Source of the DNA: Aphelocoma coerulescens
Taxonomy: Eukaryota > Chordata > Aves > Passeriformes > Corvidae
Assembly: GCF_041296385.1 (NCBI RefSeq)
Contig: NC_091015.1
Span: 93,790,004-93,854,003 of the forward strand
Length of the DNA stretch: 64,000 nucleotides
Direction of reading: 5' to 3'
Positions within the stretch are counted from its first letter, which is position 1; each line of letters begins with the position of its first letter. A model generated the notes under the pieces. That model saw nothing but the letters and a program-made list of their open reading frames with translations, was not told the DNA's origin and ran no database searches. The position numbers and the translations under genes were made by a program. This document shows, piece by piece, positions 1 to 14,409 of this stretch.

Positions 1-2942
1 GACAGAGTAGCAATGAGAAAGAGTCCGATGAAAAATGAGCTTCCTTGTGCTTCCCTTCAACAGATTCTGAGTTATGCTTAGAATCTGAGACAGATGTGAT
101 AAACCCAGACATGCTAAACATGGGTTTAATTTATTATTACTGAGGTGCGTTGACCTTGGCTGGCTGCCAGACTCCACCCAGTCACTCTCTCACTCCACCT
201 CTTGAACAGCACAAGGGAAAAAATAAGAGAGAAAAGTTCATGGGTTGAGATAAAGACCAATTGCTGTCACTGGCAAAACTGACTAGGCTTGGGACAAAAC
301 TAAATGTGTTTTATTGCCAGTTAAAAATAGAGCAGGATGGTGAAAAGCAAAGACAAAAATACCTTCCCCCTACCCTTTTCTTTTTTCCCAGGGTTAGCTT
401 CAGCCCTTCACTCACAACTCCTCTACTTTCTCCTCTCCAAGTGGTGCAGGGGATGAGGAATGGGGAGCTGTGGTCAGCCCATAACAGCTCCTCTTTGCTG
501 CTTCTTTCTCCTCACACATTCCATGCTCCAGCATGAACCCTCCACTGGGTGCTGGGAAAGCCACAGCCTTTCACAGAATTGCCTTCTACATTCAAGTTAG
601 AACTTGAAATGTGTATCAGTGTATCGGCTGAGACTCGCTCTCAGCGCAAACCCTTGGCAAACTGAGCACTGCAGTTACGAGGGTAAAGCAATCAAGGACG
701 CCTAATGAGGCTCAGTTCCTTACGGAAGGTGGTTCCGTGTCCCAGCACGTTGGCGCCGCAGTGCCACTGACGCACATCACCTGGCCTGGAGTCAGGCCTG
801 AGCCAGGCACGCTGCTCCCACACTGGGATTCAGGGTCTAAACCAACATGTAAGCCTGGGCTTTCTGAAACCTGCTTTCCTCCCCACGTCTCTCTTTAGTG
901 GCTTCTAAAATGAACAATTTCCTGCCTAGTCTTTCTCTGAGGACTGAGATGCACCATTTGGATGAGGCAGCTGTACTGAACTGACTCATGCTCAGCTTAT
1001 ACTTAATTTTCAGGTATTAAACTGACACTCGCAAACATGGTAGAATTGCTATGCTGTGCCCCACTGAGTTTCAAGATTGATGCTTTCACATATGTTTTCT
1101 CAGCATTTGGCTGTTTAAGGCTTCTTTTCTCTCTTCCCCGTATTTTTCATCGTCACAAGTTCTTTTACTTGCATCTTTTTCTTACTTAGTTTTTCCTACT
1201 GTTGTTTACTCAATAGAGATTCATGCAGCTCTTTTAAAAAGGTCTCCTTGCCACAGTATCTAGTAAGGTTTTTTATACTTTTCTGCTTGTAAGGGTCTTT
1301 TATTGTCCATTTCTTTTTAACCAGAATGACTAATGTGGCATCACTACATAGCATGGACATGGCAGACAATCTGGCTGATGAAATTTCCAGCTGCAAATAT
1401 ACCCAGTGGAACTGGACTACAGAATTTATATCAGGTTGAGATTTTTTAATTAAACAGTGTGGGGGGTTGTTTACTACCTAAGGATAAGTGTTATCTTTCT
1501 TTTTGTCTTTGTAGAAAGGAAAGCAAGTCTCTGAGCTGTAAGACCAAGTTCAGGTTACCTGTTGCTTACATGTTCAGGTAGGCAATCTCCACTTGTGAAT
1601 GGGAAGTACAGCTAATTGAGCTCTTATGCTTTGAATACACAGAAACCAATGTATTTAAACCATTCTGAGCTGGGCAATCTGAGCAAAGTAGTACAGCTGT
1701 TTTTTTATCAATAATCATCTCCTAAGAATGTCCTAACATCACAATAAGGACCATTTTTTTGAGTTCTCCTCAGTTTTTTGGAGGCCTAAGTGATATATTT
1801 TCATATAACTTCTCACTGCAACTTAAAATTCTCCTTCTAGAGACAGTTTGTGCTCTTTTTTAGAAATGGTGTAAAGGCAAAGGGCATAATGTGGAAGCCT
1901 GAGGGTGATTAAAAAACATTGTAATGAGAAAACCTGACCTCATAGGGCTACAGAGTGCAAATAGAGAAAATTTACAGGAAAGTTGTATATTAAATATGGA
2001 AATATCCTGGATTTGAGTACCATTGTAGGTACCATCTTGTTGCAAGAACTGGTTTAAACATTCTAAAAAGCTCATTTAAATTAATCCAAACTGCTCTTTT
2101 GCCTTCTCCCTCTTCTCTGCCTTTTTCTGTACATTATATTTGTCATGGTGGCCTGGATAGCTAGCTCTATTTTTGTAATCCTCCCCCCCAAAATACTTTT
2201 CTGGAATCTGGTCTCTAATAATCTCTTCAAATGAGCTTCCCCCAACCTTATACATGCTCGTGTTATCTCCCACAGGGATGGATGGCTCAGTTGAAAAAGA
2301 AAGAAGCTGGGAGTTTGCATTCCACTCCACTCAAAGAACAGAAAATGGATTGATGATGACACAGCTGGTGGTTCTCATTCTCACCTCTCTACAGGCACTC
2401 TCTCTTCTGTTTCCTGTGTGCGCAGGGACAGTTGAAAGAATCATGTGACAAATATGCTGGACCAGCTCAGCCCTCATCCTGTGTCCAGTCTACCCAGTGA
2501 AGTACTGGAACTCCAGGGAAGGGGCCAAGAGCAAGTGCTACCTCTCAGTACAGAATTTGTGCTGATATTCTTTTCCAGACCTCAGATACTCCAAATAGCA
2601 TGCGCCCTGGATAGATTTGAGGTCATTGATGGGAAATTTTGTAAATGTCTTCAGACATACATAATTGACTCTAAAATATGAATAGTTTTCCAAAACTGAA
2701 GTGATGAAAATACCCATCTTAAGACTTATATTAACCCCCCAAGTTGGTAGGTAAGAATTTAGAAAAGAGTCCTCTGCATTCAGCCTCCAGGTACTGCAGA
2801 ACTGAAAGAAGCTGGGCAGAATTCTTTATGGGAAATGACACTTCCTATTTTCCCCCCAGAGATTCAAAACAGTAAGTCCATGTTTCACAGGCAAATCCTG
2901 ACAGCACAAATGACTCCTTAGTGTCAGCCGGGGGTGCTAAGA
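1..2942. other. AT-rich non-coding stretch, nothing recognised
   Basis: No open frame here shows codon-like composition together with splice sites, and I recognise no mobile element. The short ORFs scattered through it are of chance length for this base composition. A slightly more CpG-containing segment lies at about 640-800 but has no other feature. Confidence 0.5.
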
Positions 2943-3050
2943 ACATTAGAACAATTGTATCGGGTCAGAGCAGACATCCGTCTAGCCCAGCATCCTGTCT
3001 GGCGGTGCCTCAGCGGATGCCTAGGAAAGTGTACGAGAACAGAAGCTTAT
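2943..3050. repeat. Old interspersed repeat of reptile/bird type
   Basis: The segment contains the phrase TCGGGTCAGAGCAGACATCC followed by GTCTAGCCCAGCATCCTGTC. This closely follows the widespread sauropsid repeat phrase 'GGGTCAGACC...GGTCCATCTAGCCCAGTATCCTGTC'. The match is from memory of that family; I cannot assign a database name. The divergence and short length imply an ancient, truncated copy. Confidence 0.5.
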
Positions 3051-3481
3051 AATGATGCTTCAAACATCTGGTGATTTGTAGCTCAGAGATTTTTATCATC
3101 GAAAAAAAGTGTCTTGGAAGTAAGTAAGTAAGTGTTGGTAGAGTTTTTTCCAGCTCTTTTTTTCGTACTCTGTTTTCTTTTGAATAAGCTTGCTGACTCC
3201 ACAGCCTATTGTCAAGTATTTCCACAACCCAGTGACATGATGTGTCATGAACTATGTCCTTCTATGTCTTTTAAATCCATCAACACTACATTTATTCGAA
3301 GGTCTCTAGGTCATTCATTACTTGAAGTCTTGTTTCATATCATTTCCTTTCCAGGATAAAGGATCCTTTCCAGGATTTTCAGTTGTTTCTTGTAAAGAGA
3401 CTACTCCACACCTTTGATCACCTGTATAATCTTTTATTGTTTCTACTTTATTATTTTGAGATGAGGAGCAGAATTGATTTT

Positions 3482-3825
3482 ACAGAACCACAGAATCATG
3501 GAATAAGCTGAGTTGGAAGAGATCCACAAGGATCATCAAGTCTAACTCCTGGCCCTGCACAACACCATCCCCAAGAGTCATGCCATGCGCCCAAGAGTAT
3601 TTTCCAAACAGTTCTTGAGCTCTGTCAGGCTGGTGCTGTGACCACTTCCGTGGGGACCCCATTCCAGTGCCCAACCACCTCTGGGTGAAGCGCCTTTCTC
3701 TAATGTCCAACCTAAATCTCCCCTGACACAACTTCAGGCCATTCCTTTGGGACCTGTCGTGGTCACCACAGAGAAGAGATCAGTGCCTGCCCCTCCTCTT
3801 CCCCTCATGAGGAAGCTGCAGACTG
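3482..3825 (-). mobile_element. CR1 LINE 3' fragment (minus strand)
   Basis: Read on the plus strand the copy begins ACAGAACCACAGAATCATGG, the reverse complement of the CR1 3' tail. It continues with typical CR1 3' phrases (GTTGGAAGAGATCCACAAGG, then CCCAACCACCTCTGGGTGAA, then GGTCACCACAGAGAAGAGAT). It is 5'-truncated, as most avian CR1 copies are, and has no intact reverse-transcriptase frame. The ORF at 3480-3731 is only a frame through it. Confidence 0.9.
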
Positions 3826-6800
3826 CATTCACTGGCGTTCATCTTCCAACACCAAGAAACGCAGACTAATGCACAAATATATTAATCCCAGTGTAAACCC
3901 CAGTCCTGACTTTTCAAACAAACCCCACTTTGAGGAGCTGCAAGAGTGGGGCTGTTCCACAGGGGAAGGCAAGCCGTGAGCTGAGGGTGACAGGCAGCAA
4001 GGCAGACAGAGGCAGTCCCCTCACTTACAGGAGTGTGTCCCACACCAACCAAAACCGAAAAGCACGAGCAAGAGCGGTGACAAGGTTCAGCCAACAGACC
4101 TGTGACTGCAATACAAGGTGGTAGGCAGGGCCAAGTCAAGCCAGGAAGTCATGTCACCAAGGCAGGGATAGCCAGGTATATAGGTGCAGCTGCGGCATAG
4201 CTCAGAGCCTGAGCTTAACTGCAGCTCCCAAACTAATGGATGGAGACCCCAGAAAATCTTACAGCTCCTTCTTGTGCTTGCACAGCACTGGGATCTGGGG
4301 TGTCACAGCAGCACTTTGCCAGAGCCAATCTTCAGCTCCTGCAGCTGAAACCCAACCAAAGTAGAAGAGGTGGCAGAATTCCTGTGTCTGGTGCAAGATA
4401 TGGACAGTCACTACACAGAAATGATAAACTGGAAGCGAAAAATAACTTGTTTCAGGGGGAGAAGTGGAGAAAACCTCATGTTGTTGTTGTCAGCATGTTA
4501 CACTTCTTTTAAATGCTAGATGCAGTTTCATAATTTTATCTCAACAAATGTAATATTTGCTGTTTGTCAGTTTTGTTTTCTTTTTAAAAATGTTTGAAAT
4601 GCTCTGTGTGTTCTCTAAATGAAGTGAAAAAAATTAGACTAAAATTATTTCATGGTTTTCCTTGTTGATCTGTTTTTAATTTTCTTTCTTTTCTGTTGCT
4701 TCCCAAATCAAAATATACATCCACTCCAGGCTGTGATTCACACTCCTCTGGTTTAAACATATACAGGAAACCATAATATAATACCTGGAACAGCAGAATG
4801 AAACTCACCATCGAACAGCTTCAAAATTGGTTAAACCTGTTAGAATTAGATCATGGGGAAAGCATGTAAGATTTCTTAAAAATAAAGTGAAGCAATGTGA
4901 ATAATCTTTTCAGATATTTAGATCATTATTCCCTTAAAGTGAGTGGTAAAATCCTGTTAGCTTCATTAAGAGTTAGAATTTAGCCCAGAAGAATACCACA
5001 GTTAGACAAATCAAGCACGACAACAGTTCCGAAGCCCCTACTTAGGTTCTGCATGTTGTTTGAGGTGACCAAGACACTGGATGTCTCTACTTCTGCGTGG
5101 ATATATAAATACTCACACATTTTGTGAACTCAGTTTAGATCTTTTACTTTGATCTATCAGATCATCTTTAAAAGGAAACTAGGCTTGCCTCCAAATCATA
5201 TATTACACAATAGTGCTGCTGCAGGTCAGATCCCACAATTACCTGCACTGCTTTGTGACTTTGGCTGAGCCTGTGAGTCACAGCTAATGTCACTCAGCAC
5301 ATTAGTTGCCAAAACAAGAACTGCTTGAAAAGTTATCCTCAGGTCATGAAAGATGCTTTGTCATAGCAAAAGTTACAGAGAGCAATTTTTCCATTTCCAG
5401 CACTTGTGAGGTAACAGTAGCTGGAATAAATGAAAAAGATTGCCCAACGATCCTGGACTGAAGGAATGTACAACAATGTGACTTACCAGCCACACATAGG
5501 TCTTCAGGAAGTGACTCACCACTGGGAGCAACAAAAATTCCAAGGAATGGCTAGGGTCACGGCGCACAGCTAGATATGTATTGTTCTCTTTATATGACTT
5601 CTTCCTTTGTAAGAATTGAATACATCAAAAATAAAATCAGCTGAAAGATTGTGCCATCCCTGTGGTACACAAATAAACCTTTGAGTTGATAGAATATCAC
5701 TGTCACTATCAATTTTCATAGAACATCTTTCACAGAATGATTAATCTATATGTTTCTTAGCTGGTGTTGCAAAGTGACTACTTCTATTTATACTACAGAG
5801 AGAAGATAAAAAATTTCAACAGTCAAATTTTCCATTTTCTCTTAGTCACCTTTGAACAAATCCTGCTCTGGGAGTGGCCTGGAGAAAGCTTAGCTCAAAA
5901 ATAACGTTTAGCTTGTTCTTTTCTCTCAGTTTGGAGCACCCATGTCCACGGTATTTCCAGAAATGTAAGAATTTGAATTAATTTTTTTTTTCTAAAATAC
6001 ACTTGAAATTATATCTTTGTAACAACAACAATAAGAAAATATTTTGTATTTACCTGATAATATTTTTTTTCAAAGATTTTATATACAGGTTCATCCTGCA
6101 AAATCTGTGGAATTCCAGCTTAAAGATTCACCTCCACCTGCAAAAGCTGATATTCTCAAGCAGCCACATAACCCAGGCATTAAGACAAATACCAGATGTT
6201 ATAAAGTTGGCAATTAACACATGAAAGCATTTAAAATCCTTCATCTCAGTGATGAAGCAAGGAAGTGTCAATACACAAATTTGTATGAAAAATTAATTAT
6301 AATATTTGCATTTTTCAAGCTAACACCACATGGAGCAGAATATCCAAGGGCCAACAATCATTGTGTATTATTTTTTTTGAAATGTCTCTCTTTTTTTCCA
6401 GGAAGAGGAAAACTCTGTCTGAAAACTACTTTGTCTGTTCTGATTATAAGATGTGATTTTTCACGTTACTAAAACTACATATGAAGTGTAAACCAATATT
6501 TACAGACCAGGTGTTACCTGGATATTAATCTAAATGAAATTTGCATTTTATTGTTGTCTTGGGGTGACTGTTGACAGTGAAATATGTTGACATTGTTAAT
6601 ATATACATTGTTAATATGCATTGTTGACAGTGGGAAAAAAAAAAGGAAACCCACAACAAAAGGAAATATTAATAGGTGTTTGTTTTGGAGGCATAAATAC
6701 ACATATGCTGTAATAAAGAAGCTTATGACTGCCAGTGTGTTTATGACTCTCGCTAGTCCATGATGCATTCACTGTGTCAACAGTGTGTATTTGCTCAGGA

Positions 6801-9800
6801 AACATTAGTTCCTGTCAGCATCTGAGTATTTTACTGGCAGCACAAGTGATGTAGTAAACAGACGTCTTGGAAAGCTCTGGTCTGCTGAAATGCCAGTGTC
6901 TCCTCTTTCCCAGCCAGTATTCTAGCATTCAAACCAGCTGCAACTGAAGCCCTCATTCCTGCTCAGTAAAAGCTCAGCTTATTCTGTCTTCTGCTTTTTA
7001 TTTCTATTTCTGTCATTGCAAGGCCCTGTTTTAGAAGCTAATGCATTGTGATTTTTACAGTGCAGGAAACAAGAGGTGCTTCTACACAGCTCTCCCTCCC
7101 TCCCATCATATCCCTCCCAGATCACGGCTCCTTTGGCTTGAGAAGAACTGCATACTACTTTTGCTAAATTAAACTCTCCATACCCTTTAATTAAACTTTC
7201 AGTGCTTTAGTTAATAGCCATTCCTATTTGGGTGTAACTTAATGATAATAGCTACCCTGTAAAAATATGCTGCTTTCAAGGATGAAATGTCACCGTCTAA
7301 TCTTTTCTCCTTCATTTATTTTTGTCTTTCCCTTACTGGAATGTTTCTTATCAGTTTGCCTTGTCAGAAGAAACAAACTCTTTCTAAAGACTAATTCTCT
7401 TCTTGTGAATATTAACGACCTGGCCCTGGAGAGAGGCTCTGCACAGAACCACATCTTCATTTGCTTCCCTTAGAGCTGAATGAGAAAAAATACAGCGAAA
7501 ATCTGATGCATTTTTTACTTGGAAAAGAGCAGACATGATAAATATAAGCTCAGATAGACGTGAAAGAAGGCCTGTGAGAGTCTTAAATTCTACATCTGAT
7601 ACATTTAGTTATTATTTCTAAAGCTGTTTTATCTCAGTCCACTTATATTGAAGGAAATTGGATACAGTTTCTTTTGCTATATTGAGAAACCTTCTCTTAA
7701 AAAAAACCTATAAAATGTGGCAAATTTACAAACTCTTTCTTTCTCTCTAGTTTTCATACAAATAGCTGTGGTTGTGCTAGTTTTGAATCCAAACAGTCTA
7801 CCATGACCCTTGAACTTCTATACAATACAAATATTTGTGTTTCTGAAATTATGGTAATTCTACTGTTTAGCACATCTCTTGGTAACATACAGGTAATTCT
7901 CAAGCAGCTGTGTTTGACCACCAAGGCTATCAAATGTTAACTGGACTAAAAAAAATCTATTTTCTTCATTAAAATAAGATACAGATTTTTAAAGCCAGCA
8001 ATTTAGGAAAAATGCATCTTATTTATATTCAATTTTCAGGAAGAGTTGCAACAATGAAGCGAGTAGCACTTATATTGTGTTTTATAAATTTTATATTGTG
8101 TTATGTCTAATTACTTTATCAATTATGGAAATGTGATTTCATCTGGAATGGATTTTAGTAAGCAATTACTCCCAGTGATGATAAATACAAAGTGTTTTTT
8201 AAGCAGGGACTTTCTGACCTACTGAATAGAAAAAAAAATCAGAAGCAGCATTTTAATGAAACCCACGCCTGGGGCCTTAGTAAAAGCAACTTAATGTTCA
8301 TCCAGCATATACAGAAAATTGGATTCTGCACTAATGTGCCTAAATACAGAATAAACAAAAAACTAAGCATAGACTTAAGGGCTGAATGTTTAATCACTAT
8401 TTTTTGAAGAATTTTAGCCATTACTAATTGCACAAATGTTGTCACTGGTCTTCCAGTTGTCCTCCAAAATTCTTATGCATACTGAGCAGTCCATCTCCTT
8501 ATAAAGAGTTTAATTTGTGTTTGAAGAAAGCAAAGAAAATATATGTAGTAGATGTGATCAGAGCCAGCTCAGATTTTCTGATTAAATGTTTTACTCATGC
8601 AAATGTGCTTCATCCTGGTAAATTTTTGAAGTCCTGATTTTCCATCAAAAATCTCACAGCAAAATACTTCATTTCAGCTTGATTTGATTCTAACCAGGGT
8701 GCTTTCTGTGCTGCCTTGTGAGTCCTGTACTTCTACCTTCTTGTCTTTTCTTGGGGTTAGGCTACAACAGTTTTAGAGCATCACAGAACTGGTGGGATTT
8801 TTGGTGCACAGTGAGCACTGTTGTCTGGCCTCAATGTCTGACACATTGGGAATCTCTCTCTATTTTCATCCAGTAATCCTCTTCCTCCTCAAAGGTAACA
8901 TTCCCCCAGGGAAGATACACATGGACATTAAAGTTAAATTAGCATTAAAGCACTTCGGTCATTTCACCAAGCCTGGAGGAAGTAGTTCAATTTGAAGGAT
9001 TTTTGAAAAGCTTTGAAGTGAAACTGCTGACACTTCTTTCCTTAAAATTTTCAGAAATTTCCATCAAGTTCTTTAGATTCCCCCACAGAATTTTGTTGTA
9101 TTTACAGAAAGAGAATCCAATCTGAAAGATTGTCTCCTAAACCTTTTTTCTTCGTAGAGCACTTTACTGTAGAGAGCAGTACCTGTCAACCTTTCAAGAA
9201 TACAGAAATACCTGAGCAGTGGAGGTGAAGGCAGAGTTGACCATCCCCTATGAATAACATTCCCATCCAGTCCACCTCTATCATCAGGTCTGTGAGGAGA
9301 AAGGTGAGACAACTCTTGGAAAATGCTGGGAAAGCAGATGTAAACACCTGTGAGAGTTTTTAACCCTTTTAACCCTTAACTGCAGAATGTGAGGACAACA
9401 AAAAATAATTTGCACAGAATTTGGGAAACAGAAAATTCAATTATTGCCTGCATTAACAGAACTCGTCCAATTAAATTACTTTCTTGCTTGAGGAACTTGC
9501 TTAGACCTTCCAAATGAAAAGAATTTCCTCACCATAAAAAGGATTTCAAATTGGTAGGCTGTTTGATTTTTGTTGGATTTTTTCCCCTAATTTCAGTCAA
9601 ATCTTACCATTTCTGAAGAACTGGTTGAGCTTTTTTTTTTGTTTGTTTTTTTAACTTATGTTTTTTACATTTTACACCTGATCTGTAGGGCTGAGCCATC
9701 CCATCTGGACATATCGCCTACAGATAAATCATGTCTAAATTGGCACAACAGAAAACGTAATGGAATATTATGTAATATAGCCACTTATTCTGCTGGAAAA

Positions 9801-12800
9801 GAAGATTTAAATAGGCATTTCCTGAAGTGAGTGAAGTAATAGATTGATCCAAAATCAGAATACAACAAGCCAGTTGAGACCTGAAAAACAGTATGAGACC
9901 TTAACTCGCTAACTTTTACACTGTGTGACCCAAGTGCCAGGACAAAAAAACAATTACAGCACAATAATTCATGATGAGCAACAATGGCTGCATTACATAT
10001 TTAAAGTTCTAGGAAATATGTTTCTATAAGAACATTTCTACTCAGAATGAGAGAGAAATCAGAAATCAAGACTGTAGTATTATAGTAAGTGCTCACTTGC
10101 AGCAGTACTGACTACAGTCTCACTTTGTTCAAATATCAGTGACTTGTTTAAATTGCAAGTCTGAAAATTTTCCCAGTCATTAAAAGTGTCTCCAGTATAT
10201 AAATAAAAAATACTCTTTTTCTCCCCTGTTTAATAAAGGCATTGCTGCTGGGGGATGGGAGGATAAAAGAGAGGGGTTACTGAAGCTAATTGCTTATCTT
10301 TCCAAAATGCACAGAAACTTCCATGTTAGCCTATCCAAAAGACAAATACATGTAAACAAAACATCACTGTTATTTTAGAGATAGTATATCTGTAGATCCA
10401 CCAGTGCCATTTTAGGTCATATTTCAGGGCTCTGGAATAATTCTCTTAAAGTCCTTCCAGCACTGCATAGGGATCTTGGTGGAGGAAAGCTTCTGGCTGG
10501 ATAGCCCCTGCAGCACTGGAGGAACCCTGGAGGGATTTGCACTGTTTAGAGCTCTTTCTATGCCAGAGATTTAGGGTTAAAGACACACAGTGTCAATACC
10601 ATTCAATACTACTTGCCATCTTATTCCAGCCAAAAATGCAAAGGCTGGACTTAAACTTGCAAACTGTGTAATGTAAGAAGATTCTTGATGGATCTAAGTG
10701 GGTGCAAAGAATTGTCTGTCAAGTTTTCCCTCTGGTTTTGAGCCCACAAGTATGGGAAAAAAAAAGGAAAAAATTGTTTAATGTATCAAACTATGATCCT
10801 GATTTGTCCAGAAACAAAAACTGGCACAAAATAGGGAAATTTGTGTCCTGGTTTCAAACTGAAAAGTGACTACTCTTTTTCTGAAGCAAAATAAAACCTA
10901 ACATTCAAATATGTTTTATAAATATTTAGGAAAAGGGCCAAAAAATTTGATCTGGCACCTCATGCACTTGTCTCTGTGCAGCAAGAAAAGCAACCTCTTA
11001 TGACTGTAGAGAGGAGCCGGTGCCAACAAGACTCCCAATCTCTTTGCTTTTTGCAGCAGTGGAACTGGCAGGAATGCTCTGTTCCTGCTGTGATATTCAA
11101 GTGACAGACACGGCCTGCCATACATCTGAACTCATGTGCTGGGCTGCAGAATTGCTTTCTACTGCTGCTTTTCTCAAAAATGATGTTTTTCTTGTGGTTC
11201 CCAGCTGTGAAGGGGCAGCATGAAGCAAGAGCAGTCTCTGTGGGAGTGGTTGTGACGTTACATGAGCTGCAAAACTAACACTTTCTCTCACCACCTCCAA
11301 GTTCTCCAGAAGCCAAACAAATGCAGCACCCAGTCCCTCCAGGAGATTTTTCCAGTTCCCAGAGCATTCAGTTACTCCAAATTATCTTCATCCTACAGCT
11401 ACCAAGCAAGCCTAGCAAAGATTCCCTCCCACATCCAGATACATCCCACACCTGTAGCAACTCATGCTACCAACCACCTACTGGTCTACTCCCCATATGT
11501 CTGCCCATTTCTCCAAGGAAGGCAGCTACCAGCTTTCCTGTTCCACACATATGGGCATGCTCTGCACTCACAGGTTGAGTTAATTAAAGGCTAACACTTG
11601 GCACATATCGGCCTGCAACATGCCTCAATGAGTTTGAGAAAGTGTCCCATGTGGAGCCACACAGAACTTGGTAGATCTGTTAACAACAGAAAACAGATGG
11701 TAATAGTGCATTCCAAAGGATCTTAAATAAAAGCTCCCAAACCAGGAACAGGATTTCTGTTGCTACAAATGCTGTAGGCTAGGATTTCAAATAAATTGTT
11801 GAAAAGCATCCCCAAGTCTTCAGCTATTAAAAAACCCCAAAACTTTCCAGATCAGATATCTGAAGTTCTGCTCACAGCTTTTCCTAGGGTTATCAGGGAG
11901 CATTTCTTCTCTCTGCTTTCCTTGGCCAGGTTGTTCTGCTGAGAGAACCTTATGTTTTTTCTTCTCTTTGCCCTTTGGCTTTTCTTCAGCTTCCATTAAC
12001 AGCTTGGATAGAAGCTGAATACTTTCTTACATGTTGTCTGCTTCCAGCTCTGATGTTTAGAGACGCTTTGGGACCTTACAAACTGGAGAGTGGGCTTAGA
12101 AGATGCTCTTTCCAAGTACTATTTGGAGGTAACTAGACCTCAAATGGACCACCTCTTGGTGCTGTTACTGCTGCTTCTGAAGCTACCCCACTACTCTGGC
12201 TTGCATATGAATTGGTGGAAGAAAGGAGAAAGGGAATAAGCTGTTAACTGATAAAGGAGATGGATTATTCCTGGCTCTGACCGATTTTGGAACAGGCTCA
12301 AAGTGCTGTCAATTGCTGGTGGTAAATACCAAAAAATGAAAAATGAGCCTTTTTTAGGCTGTGTCAGCAGTATCAATCACAGCAGTATCCAAAAATCATG
12401 AAATAGATACAGCACATTTCTGACTTCTGGTGTTCAAGCAGAATATATTTTAAATGGACATAAAAATCAGGACATATCACCTTTAAGCTTGTTTGCCTAC
12501 TCTCACTTGTTTCTCACACTATGCAAAAATTGAGTGGTTTTTTTGATCATGTATCTGGTTTTTCTCAATTGTTTCTTTTCCTACTTACAAATGCTTAGGT
12601 TTGTTTTACTGTGATGCTTTTTTCACACTTACATTTAATTTTCAGGAAGAACAAAGATTTGTTATGATGTGAAACCTAGATCTGATATGCTGGAGAGTAC
12701 TATGGAGAGGCATGGTTGAGGGTATTAACTGGTTTTAACTTTGCTACAGACCAATGCCAAACACACACTTTTTGTCTTCAGTATTTCAGTTCAAAAACCA

Positions 12801-14120
12801 ATCCAAACCAAACAAAAATAAGTACAGGAAAACCTCAGCATCTCTCAGGCATTTTAAAAATGTCTCTTAAATTGTCTGTATCTGAAAAACAGACAAAGAG
12901 CCCTTATAAACTAGTGTGGAGCTCCACATGAGAGACATAAAGTAGACAGAATAGTGATGAGAGGTGTGACTATTTGGGCAGTGAGTTTTTTTTTCAAAGG
13001 TAATCAAGCCTATGCTTTTAAATTCTATGCAAAAGTAGCACATTGGTGACAGTCCCAATTTGCATTTCTTGGGCTTACTGTTGAGTTAAAGAGACCACTA
13101 ACTGTGATAATCATAAACATTTAAGGAAATGTTTTTCCTTAATTCTTTGTGCAGGTCTTGGAGAAGAATGGAGAATTCAGTACAGATAAAATGGGGACTA
13201 TGCTAAGAGAGAGTACATGCTAAAAATCTCTTTTAATAACAGGATTTAAAACATTCATTTAATAGGTTTTGGAGAAATTTTCACAAATTTTAAGTAGAAA
13301 TCATTGAATTTCTTTAAGGTTTGTTTCTTTTTTCTTTTTTCTGCTTAGTAATCCACAGTATCAACAATACCACTATGTCTATTTTCATGCCTTCCAATTT
13401 TAGCCCTGGCATTTAAGGTGAAAACATATTTCAAATATCTAATTAATTTCTTATAGCAACCCTTAAAACTATTCTCTTAATTTAACTTCAAAATAGTTTA
13501 GCTGCATTTCCTTCAATGCTTCTCTCTATCCTTCCAATAATCTAGGATTTTTTTTTTTCCTTTAATTCTATATTATTTAGTTAATAATTTCTTTTTATAT
13601 CTTAGCTTGAGAATTATTTAGGCAAAATCGTGTGGTCATTAATGGAAGACCAGATCCTTCAATATTATTTTTGTGTATGTTACTTATACAGTGAGCATGC
13701 TTCTTGGTCCTCACTGTACAGAGATAATATACTAATATACTAATTTCTACAGCCTTTAGTACAAACATGTACCAACATACAGTATAAAAATCTGTAATTA
13801 GAGTACTGCCTCTTTTTACTTGCAGCTATATTAATAAGCATAATATTAAATTATTATACTAAAAAATTAGGTTCTTACAAGTCCTCCACTAATGAGAATT
13901 TTGAATCCTGTGTGGGAAATCGTATCTAAGTGGATGCAAGTAATTAGCTTCATATCTAGCTCAGTTTAGCATTAAAATTCAGTGAGCTTCAGTGGGAACC
14001 TTAGACCTAGGACTGAAATTGTTCACAGCGCTTGACAGATTAGTCAGCCATTAATTGTGCCTGTGAAACTAGGTTTTCATCCTAGGCCAAAGTTTGGTTC
14101 TTTTTACCATTTGGGAGTTT
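3826..14120. other. Gene-poor AT-rich stretch
   Basis: About 10 kb without a supported gene. I see homopolymer runs and short TTTTCT-type tracts but no clear mobile element. A TATA-like string (GGTATATAGG) at about 4174 and a short LTR-like start (TGTCCTGGTTTCAAACTG at about 10845) were noted but have no supporting context. Confidence 0.5.
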
Positions 14121-14208
14121 GATTATACGGATGAAGGTATTAGAGAAAATTCTGAGAATAGCTCTTCATTTATGGCAGCTTTAGAATTAATTTGCTGCCC
14201 ATCTTCAT

Positions 14209-14409
14209 TTGAAAACCCCTCCTGAACCCAGAGGGACCCAGCTGATGGGCAGCGTTGTTGCGCACCTGCAGACTTACGCGGATGCGAGGCAGCGGGTCGT
14301 GAGACGAGTGGTGTGCTCAGCAGCAACATGCTCCATCACTACGGCCCCTGGAGCAGCCCCCAGCCTGGGGTTCTATCCAGCTCCCTGCTCCACTCAGCTG
14401 TGGGACTAG
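14209..14409. other. CpG-dense island with weak open frames on both strands
   Basis: Between about 14250 and 14325 CpG dinucleotides are much more frequent than in the AT-rich surroundings (GTTGTTGCGCACCTG, ACTTACGCGGATGCGAGG, GGGTCGTGAGACGAG). A 66-codon frame runs on the plus strand (14209-14409) and a 68-codon frame on the minus strand (14329-14123). Neither is recognised. The minus frame stays open from the GC-rich part into the AT-rich flank. It could be a small exon, an old promoter, or a remnant of a GC-rich mobile element. Confidence 0.3.

Noticed and set aside
10845..10870. TGTCCTGGTTTCAAACTG resembling an ERV LTR start
   Set aside because: Similarity stops after about 15 bases; probably chance.
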